A stretch of 64,000 bases of DNA. It comes from Gilliamella sp. ESL0441 (GTDB lineage Bacteria > Pseudomonadota > Gammaproteobacteria > Enterobacterales > Orbaceae). The DNA lies in contig NZ_CP048264.1 of assembly GCF_019469185.1 (NCBI RefSeq), positions 1,984,001-2,048,000 of the forward strand, read 5' to 3'. The notes under the pieces are model-generated. The model saw only the letters and a program-made list of their open reading frames with translations. It did not search any database and was not told where the DNA came from. This document shows, piece by piece, positions 29,594-37,948 of the stretch (the stretch's first letter is position 1; the number at the start of each line of letters is the position of its first letter). A program made the translations under genes and the position numbers.

Positions 29594-29609
29594 AGCTAAA
29601 AATTTAGCT
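29594..29609. promoter_or_regulatory. Perfect palindrome upstream of the CscB-like permease
   Basis: AGCTAAAAATTTAGCT, a 16-base perfect dyad, 44 bases before the permease start on the minus strand. LacI-family operators are palindromes of this size, though most have a central CG, which this lacks. It is the best operator candidate for the regulator of this locus. Confidence 0.4.
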
Positions 29610-30152
29610 TTAAAGAGTTTGTTGGATAAATGTGATCAATATCAAAAATTATTTTTAGAAATAAAATAAAATAAACGCCATAAGATAAAGTTATCACTCA
29701 TAATTCTAACTACTTGAATAGCAAACCCTAATCAATTGGAAAAGAAATGTAAGCTAACTTATCCTAACAATTTAAGAAAATATGTCATATAAATTTAAAA
29801 GTTGGTCACCTTAAAAAATTTATTTGGATCTTGAATCATAGAAACAAGTTTAAACATTAATTTTTCGGAATATTTTAGACATCTAAAAATCTTAGAATAA
29901 CATTCAATAAATAGCTTTTTAATGTAGCTAAAATTTTTCATTTTATAGTAATAGTAAACCTGCCTTATAAGCACAATAAAGCTAATCTGTATTACATATA
30001 GAATGATAAAGAAAATACAGCCAATTTGAACAAAAACATATATGACAATCGAAAAAGTTGACACACACCATTTAGCCAAATTATAACAACAAACAAAGGC
30101 TGTTTATTGACTTGTCAGTTATGTAAATATTTGCATAAAAAGTATAAAAAAA

Positions 30153-30179
30153 ATTAGAGTAATATTATTTAACTCTAAT
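30153..30179. promoter_or_regulatory. Inverted repeat upstream of exuR
   Basis: Arms ATTAGAGT and ACTCTAAT with an 11-base spacer, 60 bases before the exuR start. It could be an operator for autoregulation or a hairpin. It does not resemble the E. coli ExuR/UxuR operator. Confidence 0.35.
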
Positions 30180-30238
30180 CAATTAGATGTTATTTTAAGT
30201 TTAAATTTAAACAACTTAGGGATATTAAAAAATAAATT

Positions 30239-31018
30239 ATGACCCAAAAACGAAATGAGCATCATAGGCTTTATCAAGTCATAGCTACAGAACTGAAAAA
30301 CCGTATAATTAGTGGTATTTATCCGGTAGGCAGTAAGTTACCTTCAGAACGATTAGTTTGTGAAGAACTCAAGGTAGGACGTTCAGTAGTCAGGGAAGCA
30401 ATTATAATGCTTGAAGTTGAGGGATTTGTATTAGCACGCAAAGGGTCAGGTATCCATGTTATAGGTAACAGTTCACCAAGAAATCTCTCAGCAACATCAC
30501 CTGGTTTAAATTTCGTTAAAAGTGGGCCTTTTGAACTGTTACAAGCTCGACAGCTTATTGAAAGTAATATTGCAGAATTTGCAGCGACTCAAATAACTAA
30601 AGAAGATATTGTCAAATTACTGGAAATTCAACATAATGCTGAAAAAGGTGATCATCACCGAGATCCAAACTGGGATTTAAAATTCCATACTCAAATCGCG
30701 ATGATAACAAGGAATAATGCACTCACAATGATTGTCAAAGAGACATGGCAACAACGAACGTTGAATCCATTGTGGAAAAAACTTCATGAACAAGCTCCCG
30801 AGGACACAATCAATAATTGGTTAGAAGAACACAATAAAATTATCGAAGCACTTATAAACCGAGATCCTAAAGCCGCAAAATTAGCCATGTGGCAACATCT
30901 TGAAAATACCAAGAAAACACTTTTTGAGGCTGCCAACAAAGATTTTGAAACTAAACGCGATCATTATCTTTTTTCGGATAATCCTGTCATTAGTATCAAC
31001 GTAAATGAATTTGATTAA
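30239..31018 (+). CDS. exuR: GntR-family hexuronate regulator
   Basis: FadR-subfamily repressor of hexuronate (galacturonate/glucuronate) use. The winged helix is at about residues 8-75 (RLYQVIATELKNRIISGIYPVGSKLPSER), with VVREAIIMLEVEGFVLARKGSGIHV. The C-terminal FCD domain contains GPFELLQARQLIESNIAEFAATQ, KFHTQIAM and KLAMWQHLENTKKTLFE, very close to E. coli ExuR. 259 residues. No exu or uxu genes lie in the window, so it must act elsewhere. UxuR is the alternative name; the similarity to ExuR is stronger. Confidence 0.88.
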   Translation: MTQKRNEHHRLYQVIATELKNRIISGIYPVGSKLPSERLVCEELKVGRSVVREAIIMLEVEGFVLARKGSGIHVIGNSSPRNLSATSPGLNFVKSGPFELLQARQLIESNIAEFAATQITKEDIVKLLEIQHNAEKGDHHRDPNWDLKFHTQIAMITRNNALTMIVKETWQQRTLNPLWKKLHEQAPEDTINNWLEEHNKIIEALINRDPKAAKLAMWQHLENTKKTLFEAANKDFETKRDHYLFSDNPVISINVNEFD

Positions 31019-31101
31019 TAAGCTCTAGCCCCATCAAGCTTTGGCTAACGCATAGCTATCAACTAATTTAAAATCAAAAAATTTGACTTTATCCGAATTA
31101 A

Positions 31102-31145
31102 TTGACGCTATATTGTGTATAAGACCCAACGTTAAATAGCGTCAA
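31102..31145. repeat. Ten-base inverted repeat between exuR and lolA
   Basis: TTGACGCTAT (31102-31111) and ATAGCGTCAA (31136-31145), a perfect 10-bp dyad with a 24-base centre, between the convergent exuR and lolA genes. Its right part also forms a small TAGCG/CGCTA hairpin at 31137-31152 that could end lolA transcription. Confidence 0.5.
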
Positions 31146-31182
31146 ATCGCTAATAAATAAAAGTTTAATTTCTATTTACAAT

Positions 31183-31776
31183 TTATCTTTGATCATCAAT
31201 TTCTACACCAACTGGCGGGGTAAATTGAAACTGACTAAGCGTAACCTTTCCAAGTTTTTGGCGAGATAGATCATAAAAACTGCGTTGTCCATCTTCTTCA
31301 ATAATCGTAAAATTTGAAATCATGCCATTAGGTAAGACAGAAATTATAAAATTCTGATTAGAATCATCATTTGGTTTTAAAGTAAAAGAATCTTGTTTAC
31401 GACTAACATCATAACTATCCCAAATTGGGTTATGACTATCTGTTATCAACAACATTAAACGGTTATCAACAGCCTTTTTTAAATTCATGACGGTTACTTG
31501 TTCAACGGCAGGGGTATATATCCACATATTTTTACCATCAGAGATTACTGTCGTTTCATCTGGTTCAGTCATTTTCCAATTGAAATAGTAAGGTCTTGTT
31601 ACCCAAAGATCGCCTTTTCCTTCCTGAACCAATTGGTTATCAGCGGTTTTCACATTTTGAGAAAAGCGTGCATAAAATCCTTCGACCTTATCTAATCGTT
31701 GTTGTAATACTTCTTTATCACCAGCCCATGCGGATACGCTAACTAATAATCCCATTAACACTAAAAACTTTTTCAT
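31183..31776 (-). CDS. lolA: Outer-membrane lipoprotein carrier protein LolA
   Basis: Periplasmic chaperone that carries lipoproteins from LolCDE to LolB. 197 residues with a cleaved signal peptide ending SAWA before GDKEVLQQRL. The mature chain shows GFYARFSQNVKTADNQ, GKGDLWVTRPYYFNWKMTEPDETTVISDG and WIYTPAVEQVTV, as in E. coli LolA (203). AAGGA precedes the ATG. It is divergent from rarA; in E. coli the two genes run in the same direction. Confidence 0.95.
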   Translation of the reverse strand: MKKFLVLMGLLVSVSAWAGDKEVLQQRLDKVEGFYARFSQNVKTADNQLVQEGKGDLWVTRPYYFNWKMTEPDETTVISDGKNMWIYTPAVEQVTVMNLKKAVDNRLMLLITDSHNPIWDSYDVSRKQDSFTLKPNDDSNQNFIISVLPNGMISNFTIIEEDGQRSFYDLSRQKLGKVTLSQFQFTPPVGVEIDDQR

Positions 31777-31953
31777 AACGAATCCTTACTTTTTATTATC
31801 TATAACAAAGCGTTAAATCTTGTTTCAAAAACTTATTAGGTCAAAATATTACCGTTTTTCGTTAAGTTCGAAAAGTTATTTTCTTTTCTTTTTCACTTAT
31901 CAATTAACAAGTATATAATATAATGAACTTTTAAAACTTGGATACTACCCGTT

Positions 31954-33294
31954 ATGCCTAGCATGTCATTTGATTTTACGACCGATGAATTTCAGCCTTT
32001 AGCGGCAAAAATGCGTCCACGTAATTTATCAGAATACATTGGACAAACTCAGTTACTAGGAGCGGGGAAACCATTACCTAAAGCGATAGAAGCTGGCAAT
32101 CTTCATTCCATGATTTTATGGGGGCCACCGGGAACGGGGAAAACTACATTAGCTGAAATTATAGCGCATCATGCTCATGCTAAAGTCGAAAGAATATCAG
32201 CAGTCACATCCGGAATTAAAGACATTCGTGAAGCCATTGAGCGTGCAAAAATCAATCAACAAGCTGGAATCCGCACAATCTTATTTGTTGATGAAGTACA
32301 TCGTTTTAATAAAAGCCAACAAGATGCATTCTTGCCCTATGTTGAAAATGGTACGGTCACATTCATTGGTGCAACGACCGAAAATCCATCATTTGAACTC
32401 AATTCTGCTTTGTTATCACGCGCTAGGGTTTATTTACTTAAATCATTAACCAATGCCGATATCGAAAATATTTTACAACAAGCTATTGATGATCCTGTTC
32501 GAGGTTATGGCAATAAACATATCGTGTTATTACCAGAAACAAAAAAACAGATTGCCGAATTTGTTGGTGGAGATGCCAGACGTGCACTGAATACACTTGA
32601 ATTATTAGTCGATATGTCCGATGGCAATGAACTAACACCAGCGTTACTTAAGGAAGTCATGGGTGAGCGCAGTGCCAGATTCGATAACCAAGGTGACCGA
32701 TATTATGATTTGATTTCAGCCGTGCATAAATCAATTCGTGGTTCTGCGCCCGACGCTGCTCTTTACTGGTACGCAAGAATCATTACTGCTGGTGGAGATC
32801 CCCTTTATGTTGCTCGTCGACTACTGGCAATTGCCTCTGAAGATGTTGGTAATGCCGATCCACGAGCAATGCAAGTTGCTTTAGCAGCATGGGATTGTTT
32901 TACGCGTGTTGGTCCGGCAGAAGGTGAACGCGCTATCGCTCAAGCTATTGTCTATTTGGCGTGCGCTCCCAAAAGTAACGCTGTTTATCTGGCATTTAAA
33001 CAGGCTATGATTGATGCACAATCAAAACCTGATTACGATGTGCCTGAACATTTACGTAATGCACCAACCAGTTTAATGAAAAATTTAGGTTATGGAGCAC
33101 AATATCGTTATGCTCATGATGAACCGAATGCTTTTGCAGCAGGTGAAAATTATTTTCCACCAGAATTGGCTGATAGCAAGTATTACCATCCAACTGATCG
33201 AGGTGCAGAAAAAAATTATGCCGATAAGCTGGCATGGCTAGAAGCACAAAATAAATCGAGTTCACAGCAACGCTATAAAAAAAATGATTCATAA
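31954..33294 (+). CDS. rarA: Replication-associated recombination protein RarA (MgsA)
   Basis: AAA+ ATPase acting at stalled replication forks. Walker [10 protein letters not shown] (about residues 57-65), Walker [19 protein letters not shown], and sensor region [16 protein letters not shown], then the RarA/WRNIP1 C-terminal domains ([29 protein letters not shown]). 446 residues against 447 in E. coli. Between lolA (divergent) and nrdA. Confidence 0.96.
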   Translation: MPSMSFDFTTDEFQPLAAKMRPRNLSEYIGQTQLLGAGKPLPKAIEAGNLHSMILWGPPGTGKTTLAEIIAHHAHAKVERISAVTSGIKDIREAIERAKINQQAGIRTILFVDEVHRFNKSQQDAFLPYVENGTVTFIGATTENPSFELNSALLSRARVYLLKSLTNADIENILQQAIDDPVRGYGNKHIVLLPETKKQIAEFVGGDARRALNTLELLVDMSDGNELTPALLKEVMGERSARFDNQGDRYYDLISAVHKSIRGSAPDAALYWYARIITAGGDPLYVARRLLAIASEDVGNADPRAMQVALAAWDCFTRVGPAEGERAIAQAIVYLACAPKSNAVYLAFKQAMIDAQSKPDYDVPEHLRNAPTSLMKNLGYGAQYRYAHDEPNAFAAGENYFPPELADSKYYHPTDRGAEKNYADKLAWLEAQNKSSSQQRYKKNDS

Positions 33295-33389
33295 GTAAAA
33301 CCTTTCAAAGCAGTTTCCTTTTATAACAAAAAAAAACGTTTACTAACCGATAGTTAACAAATTTAATTTTTATTGATAAGCCCAAAAAC

Positions 33390-33405
33390 ACACTATATAT
33401 AGTAA
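33390..33405 (+). promoter_or_regulatory. nrdA: NrdR box 1 upstream of nrdA
   Basis: ACACTATATATAGTAA, close to the NrdR consensus acaCwAtATaTwGtgt. Starts 31 bases before box 2, the usual spacing for paired NrdR boxes. Confidence 0.75.
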
Positions 33406-33420
33406 TAAAATGATTAATAG

Positions 33421-33436
33421 GCACTACATATTGTAT
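33421..33436 (+). promoter_or_regulatory. nrdA: NrdR box 2 upstream of nrdA
   Basis: GCACTACATATTGTAT, a weaker match to the NrdR box, in phase with box 1 (31 bp apart, three helical turns). Together they suggest repression of nrdAB by NrdR when dATP is high. Confidence 0.7.
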
Positions 33437-33497
33437 ATTTTGACAAATATCAATTATGATAGGCACCTCAAAAAAACGGGATAAAACTGGATGGAAA

Positions 33498-35783
33498 ATG
33501 AATAAATCAATATTTGTGACCAAACGAGATGGTAAGAAAGAACCTATCAATCTTGATAAAATTCACAAGGTTATCACTTGGGCAGCGGAAGGATTAGAAA
33601 ATGTTTCGGTATCCCAAGTTGAATTGCGTTCACATATTCAATTTTATGATGGTATACGAACTTCAGATATTCACGAAACAATCATTCGAGCAGCAGCCGA
33701 TCTTATATCGCAAGATGCACCTGATTACCAATATTTGGCAGCACGATTAGCCATTTTTCATTTACGTAAAAAAGCTTACAACCAATTTACTCCCCCACCA
33801 CTTTACGAGCACGTTAAGAACCTTGTCGCAAGTGACCGTTATGACAAACACCTGCTTGAAGATTATACTCAAGAAGAGTTTGAACAAATGGATAAAATCG
33901 TCGATCATTGGCGTGATATGTCTTTTTCATATGCGGCAGTTAAACAACTTGAAGGTAAATACTTAGTTCAAAATCGGGTAACTGGCGAAATCTATGAAAG
34001 TGCACAGTTTCTATACATTTTAGTTGCAGCTTGCCTTTTTGCTAATTACCCTAAAGATACACGTCTTAGCTATATCAAACGCTTTTATGATGCGGTTTCA
34101 ACATTTAAAATTTCATTGCCAACGCCAATTATGGCTGGTGTTCGCACCCCAACACGCCAATTTAGTTCATGTGTACTTATCGAATGTGACGACAGCTTAG
34201 ATTCCATTAATGCGACAGCAAGCGCAATTGTCAAATATGTGTCACAACGGGCAGGCATTGGGGTCAATGCGGGCAAAATTAGAGCACTGGGTAGTTCAAT
34301 TCGTGGTGGTGAAGCTTTCCACACTGGCTGTATCCCATTCTATAAATATTTTCAAACGGCGGTAAAATCTTGTTCACAAGGTGGAGTTCGTGGTGGTGCT
34401 GCAACGGTATTTTATCCACTTTGGCATTTAGAAGTCGAAAGTCTATTGGTTTTACGTAATAATCGAGGTGTTGAAGAAAACCGTGTTAGACATTTGGATT
34501 ATGGTGTTCAGATTAATAAATTAATGTATCAACGCTTAATCCAAAACGAAAACATTACGCTTTTCAGCCCGTCAGATGTACCGGGTCTATACGAGGCATT
34601 TTTTGCCGATCAAGCAAAATTCGACGCCCTTTATCATCAATATGAACAAGATGTGAATATCCGAAAAAGAGTGGTAAAAGCGGTGGAACTCTTTGCCCTG
34701 TTAATGCAAGAACGTGCATCAACTGGACGTATTTATATTCAAAATGTTGACCACTGTAATACTCACAGTCCATTCAATGCTCAGCTTGCACCTGTACATC
34801 AATCTAATTTATGTATGGAAATTGCGTTACCAACTAAACCGTTGAATAATGTTAACGATGAAAAGGGTGAAATAGCACTATGTACACTATCTGCCTTTAA
34901 TTTAGGTGAAATTCAATCGTTAGATGATTTTGAAGAGCTCGCCGATTTAACCGTTCGTGCCCTTGATTCACTGCTTGATTATCAGGATTACCCTGTTCCT
35001 GCTGCTCGCAATTCATCCATTAATCGCCGTACATTAGGCATTGGTGTCATTAACTATGCCTATTATTTAGCAAAACATGGGGTAAAATATTCAGACGGCA
35101 GCGCTAATAATTTAACCCACCGCACGTTTGAAGCGATGCAATATTATCTTTTAAAAGCATCCAATAACTTAGCGAAAGAAAAAGGTGCATGTAACTTATT
35201 TAACGAAACGACCTATTCACAAGGTATATTACCGATAGATACCTATAAAAAGGATCTTGATACCATTACAAAAGAGCCATTACATTATGATTGGGAAGCA
35301 CTGCGTGAATCAATTAAAACTCATGGTTTACGTAATTCAACCTTATCGGCATTAATGCCTTCTGAAACGTCATCGCAAATATCTAATGCGACTAATGGTA
35401 TTGAGCCGCCACGAGGATATGTCAGTGTTAAGGCCTCAAAAGATGGCATCTTAAAGCAAGTGGTACCTGACTATAAAGATTTAAAAAATTTCTATGAACT
35501 GCTGTGGCAAATTCCTAATAATACGGGCTATTTACAACTAGTTGGTATCATGCAGAAATTTATCGATCAATCAATTTCGGCTAACACCAATTATGATCCG
35601 ACAAAATTCCCGAATGACAAAGTACCGATGAAACAATTACTTGCTGATTTATTAACCGCATATAAATTTGGAGTCAAAACACTCTATTACCATAACACAC
35701 GTGATGGGGCGGAAGATATTCAAGGGGATATTGCACTAACTGAAAGTGATGAAGGTTGTGAAGGCGGAGCTTGTAAAATTTAA
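33498..35783 (+). CDS. nrdA: Class Ia ribonucleotide reductase, alpha subunit
   Basis: Catalytic subunit that reduces ribonucleoside diphosphates. The start chosen, MNKSIFVTKRDGKKEPINLDKIH, gives 761 residues, exactly the E. coli length; an in-frame ATG at 33456 would add 14. The N-terminal ATP cone is present. Active-site segments: FSSCVLIECDDSLDS, the Cys in SNLCMEIALP with NVDHCNTHS before it, the substrate loop RTLGIGVINYAYYL, and the redox Cys pair in CEGGACKI at the C-terminus. It is followed 130 bases later by nrdB, with a hairpin between. Confidence 0.97.
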   Translation: MNKSIFVTKRDGKKEPINLDKIHKVITWAAEGLENVSVSQVELRSHIQFYDGIRTSDIHETIIRAAADLISQDAPDYQYLAARLAIFHLRKKAYNQFTPPPLYEHVKNLVASDRYDKHLLEDYTQEEFEQMDKIVDHWRDMSFSYAAVKQLEGKYLVQNRVTGEIYESAQFLYILVAACLFANYPKDTRLSYIKRFYDAVSTFKISLPTPIMAGVRTPTRQFSSCVLIECDDSLDSINATASAIVKYVSQRAGIGVNAGKIRALGSSIRGGEAFHTGCIPFYKYFQTAVKSCSQGGVRGGAATVFYPLWHLEVESLLVLRNNRGVEENRVRHLDYGVQINKLMYQRLIQNENITLFSPSDVPGLYEAFFADQAKFDALYHQYEQDVNIRKRVVKAVELFALLMQERASTGRIYIQNVDHCNTHSPFNAQLAPVHQSNLCMEIALPTKPLNNVNDEKGEIALCTLSAFNLGEIQSLDDFEELADLTVRALDSLLDYQDYPVPAARNSSINRRTLGIGVINYAYYLAKHGVKYSDGSANNLTHRTFEAMQYYLLKASNNLAKEKGACNLFNETTYSQGILPIDTYKKDLDTITKEPLHYDWEALRESIKTHGLRNSTLSALMPSETSSQISNATNGIEPPRGYVSVKASKDGILKQVVPDYKDLKNFYELLWQIPNNTGYLQLVGIMQKFIDQSISANTNYDPTKFPNDKVPMKQLLADLLTAYKFGVKTLYYHNTRDGAEDIQGDIALTESDEGCEGGACKI

Positions 35784-35828
35784 TTGCCTTTTTCGACAAA
35801 AATAAAGCATTACTTTAAAAACGTTCGA

Positions 35829-35846
35829 TGGGGATTTTAATCCCCA
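35829..35846 (+). promoter_or_regulatory. Hairpin between nrdA and nrdB
   Basis: TGGGGATT and AATCCCCA arms with almost no loop, so a stem of about six to seven pairs with a four-base loop. No T run follows directly, so it is more likely an mRNA-processing or stability element, or a partial attenuator, than a full terminator. Confidence 0.45.
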
Positions 35847-35913
35847 ATAATTGCCCTTTTTTGCTATCGATAGGTAGTGGTAAAAGCAACTAAAATCAGT
35901 TAGGAGTACGATT

Positions 35914-37050
35914 ATGAATATGAATTACAGTACCTTTTCGCATGTACATAACGATCAGCTTAAAGAACCCATGTTTCTTGGTCAACCAGTTAATGTGGCG
36001 CGTTATGACCAACAAAAATATGAAATGTTTGAAAAATTAATCGAAAAACAACTTTCGTTTTTTTGGCGTCCGGAAGAAGTCGATATATCTCAAGACCGGA
36101 TTGACTATGCGGCACTACCCGAGCATGAAAAACATATTTTTATTAGTAATTTAAAATACCAAACATTATTGGATTCGATTCAAGGTCGTAGTCCAAACGT
36201 TGCTTTACTCCCTTTAATTTCAATTCCTGAACTTGAAACTTGGGTAGAAACGTGGTCGTTTTCAGAGACGATTCACTCTCGCTCTTACACACACATCATA
36301 CGTAACATTGTCAATGATCCTTCTGTGGTATTTGATGACATTGTGACAAATAAAGAGATCCAAAAACGTGCGGGTGACATTGCGGGTTATTACGATGATC
36401 TAATTAGCTATGCGAGTTATTACAACTTATTAGGTGAAGGTAAACACACGGTTAACAATAAAACCATTACCATAAGTTTACGTGAATTGAAAAAGAAACT
36501 GTACCTTTGCTTAATGAGTGTTAATGCCCTTGAGGCCATTCGTTTTTATGTCAGCTTTGCTTGCTCTTTTGCTTTCGCTGAACGAGAACTAATGGAAGGA
36601 AATGCAAAAATCATCAAACTTATTGCCCGTGATGAAGCCCTACACTTAACGGGAACTCAATTTATGATTAATACGCTTCGTAGTGGTGAAGATGATCCTG
36701 AAATGGCTGAAATAGCTAAAGAGTGTGAACAAGACTGCTATGATCTTTTTTTACAAGCAGCGAATCAAGAAAAAGAGTGGGCAGCATACTTATTTGAAGG
36801 CGGTTCAATGATTGGCTTAAATAAAGATATTTTATGTCAATATGTTGAATATATCACCAATATCCGTATGCAAGCGGTCGGGCTTAAACTACCATACGAA
36901 GTCAAATCTAACCCGATTCCATGGATCAACAATTGGTTAGTATCCGACAATGTACAAGTTGCCCCACAAGAAGCCGAAATGAGCTCTTATCTAGTCGGTC
37001 AAATTGATTCTGAAATCAATGAAGATGATTTGAGTGATTTCACTTTATAG
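35914..37050 (+). CDS. nrdB: Class Ia ribonucleotide reductase, beta subunit
   Basis: Diiron-tyrosyl radical subunit. 378 residues against 376 in E. coli. Radical Tyr in [10 protein letters not shown] with iron ligands in FSETIHSR; second iron site in [13 protein letters not shown] and [11 protein letters not shown]-terminal [16 protein letters not shown] for binding NrdA. AGGAG lies before the ATG. In E. coli a ferredoxin gene, yfaE, follows for cofactor upkeep; none is here. Confidence 0.97.
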   Translation: MNMNYSTFSHVHNDQLKEPMFLGQPVNVARYDQQKYEMFEKLIEKQLSFFWRPEEVDISQDRIDYAALPEHEKHIFISNLKYQTLLDSIQGRSPNVALLPLISIPELETWVETWSFSETIHSRSYTHIIRNIVNDPSVVFDDIVTNKEIQKRAGDIAGYYDDLISYASYYNLLGEGKHTVNNKTITISLRELKKKLYLCLMSVNALEAIRFYVSFACSFAFAERELMEGNAKIIKLIARDEALHLTGTQFMINTLRSGEDDPEMAEIAKECEQDCYDLFLQAANQEKEWAAYLFEGGSMIGLNKDILCQYVEYITNIRMQAVGLKLPYEVKSNPIPWINNWLVSDNVQVAPQEAEMSSYLVGQIDSEINEDDLSDFTL

Positions 37051-37082
37051 TTAATCTTTTCACTAATACTTTTTTATTCAGA

Positions 37083-37119
37083 CTTGCTTAGGTTTTATAT
37101 TCAAACCTGGGCAAGTTTT
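37083..37119 (+). terminator. Terminator of nrdAB
   Basis: Two-part stem: outer CTTGC/GCAAG and inner AGGTTT/AAACCT, loop of about seven bases, then TTTT. It begins 32 bases after the nrdB stop. Confidence 0.75.
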
Positions 37120-37408
37120 GTCTTTGATGGTTAATCAAATTTACAATTAAGTATCAAAATTATTTTTTTCATTGATATAAATAGCGCTCAATAATTGATT
37201 AATGACAATATTAATTGTATGATTAAAATAAGATTAATTAAAAAAAGCAAAAACAAATTAACAAAAAATTATCTAATTTAAATATTTTAACCTTAAATTT
37301 AATGAATATGTGTTATATTGTAATTGTTTTAACCTTTTAAAGCGGTACCGTTAATCAATCTTAAAAAAATTAATTCATTTTTTACTTACATTAAACATGG
37401 GTTTTAAT
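37120..37408. other. AT-rich spacer before the lipoprotein gene
   Basis: About 290 very AT-rich bases with runs of A and T. Apart from a possible promoter for the following gene, nothing is recognised. Confidence 0.4.
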
Positions 37409-37849
37409 ATGAAAAAACTTTTATTGAGTAGCCTTATCGGTTTTGTTTTGGTTGGTTGTGGTGAAAACAAAGTGACAGAAGAGATGCTTATAGGTGATTG
37501 GGAATGCACTCTTATCGGTCAAGAAGCAAAATGGAAAGATGGCAAATTTGAAGATTATTCCCCTATAAAAACAGACAATGGGAAAATCAAATATTTCATG
37601 AAAAACAATACGCTATATTTCAATTTTGGTACTAACGAATCTTATCCTTACAATTTACATTCTTACTACAATAATGAAGAAAAAATCCAATCAAATAATG
37701 GAATTACTTACAAAGTACAAAAAACTATCAATTATGTATCACAAAATAAATTCCAAACTTCAGAGTTAACTGAAATCAATTTCGATAATAATGAGATGAG
37801 AAACAAAAAAATTAAGGTAGAAGTCACCTGTGACCGCATAACACAATAA
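37409..37849 (+). CDS. Small lipoprotein of unknown function
   Basis: 146 residues from the start MKKLLLSSLIGFVLVGCGENK; the lipobox LVGC sets Cys 17 as the lipidated residue, and the following Gly-Glu does not look like an inner-membrane retention signal, so the outer membrane is likely. The mature part contains GDWECTLIGQEAKWKDG, a pattern reminiscent of small lipocalin-like domains, with a second Cys near the end (VTCDRITQ). Not assigned to a family. An in-frame ATG at 37397 is a less likely start. It stands alone between nrdB and glnD. Confidence 0.65.
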   Translation: MKKLLLSSLIGFVLVGCGENKVTEEMLIGDWECTLIGQEAKWKDGKFEDYSPIKTDNGKIKYFMKNNTLYFNFGTNESYPYNLHSYYNNEEKIQSNNGITYKVQKTINYVSQNKFQTSELTEINFDNNEMRNKKIKVEVTCDRITQ

Positions 37850-37948
37850 ATTTTCTAAAAAATTAATAGTATAAACTGTGGCTTGACAGCTATCTTAATA
37901 AAGGGGACGATATACAATAATTGAATTTTTTAATTTAATATAATTCCC

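Larger units (their letters stand above)
29551..30238. other. Long AT-rich gap with two palindromes and no secure gene
   Basis: 688 bases between the permease and exuR. It holds a perfect palindrome (29594-29609) and an inverted repeat (30153-30179), listed separately. One minus-strand frame of 94 codons (29795-30079) is hydrophobic and lysine-rich but has no ribosome-binding site, so it is not called. The rest is featureless AT-rich DNA. Confidence 0.5.

Noticed and set aside
29795..30079. A 94-codon minus-strand hydrophobic frame
   Set aside because: No ribosome-binding site, low-complexity composition typical of translated AT-rich DNA, and no recognisable family.
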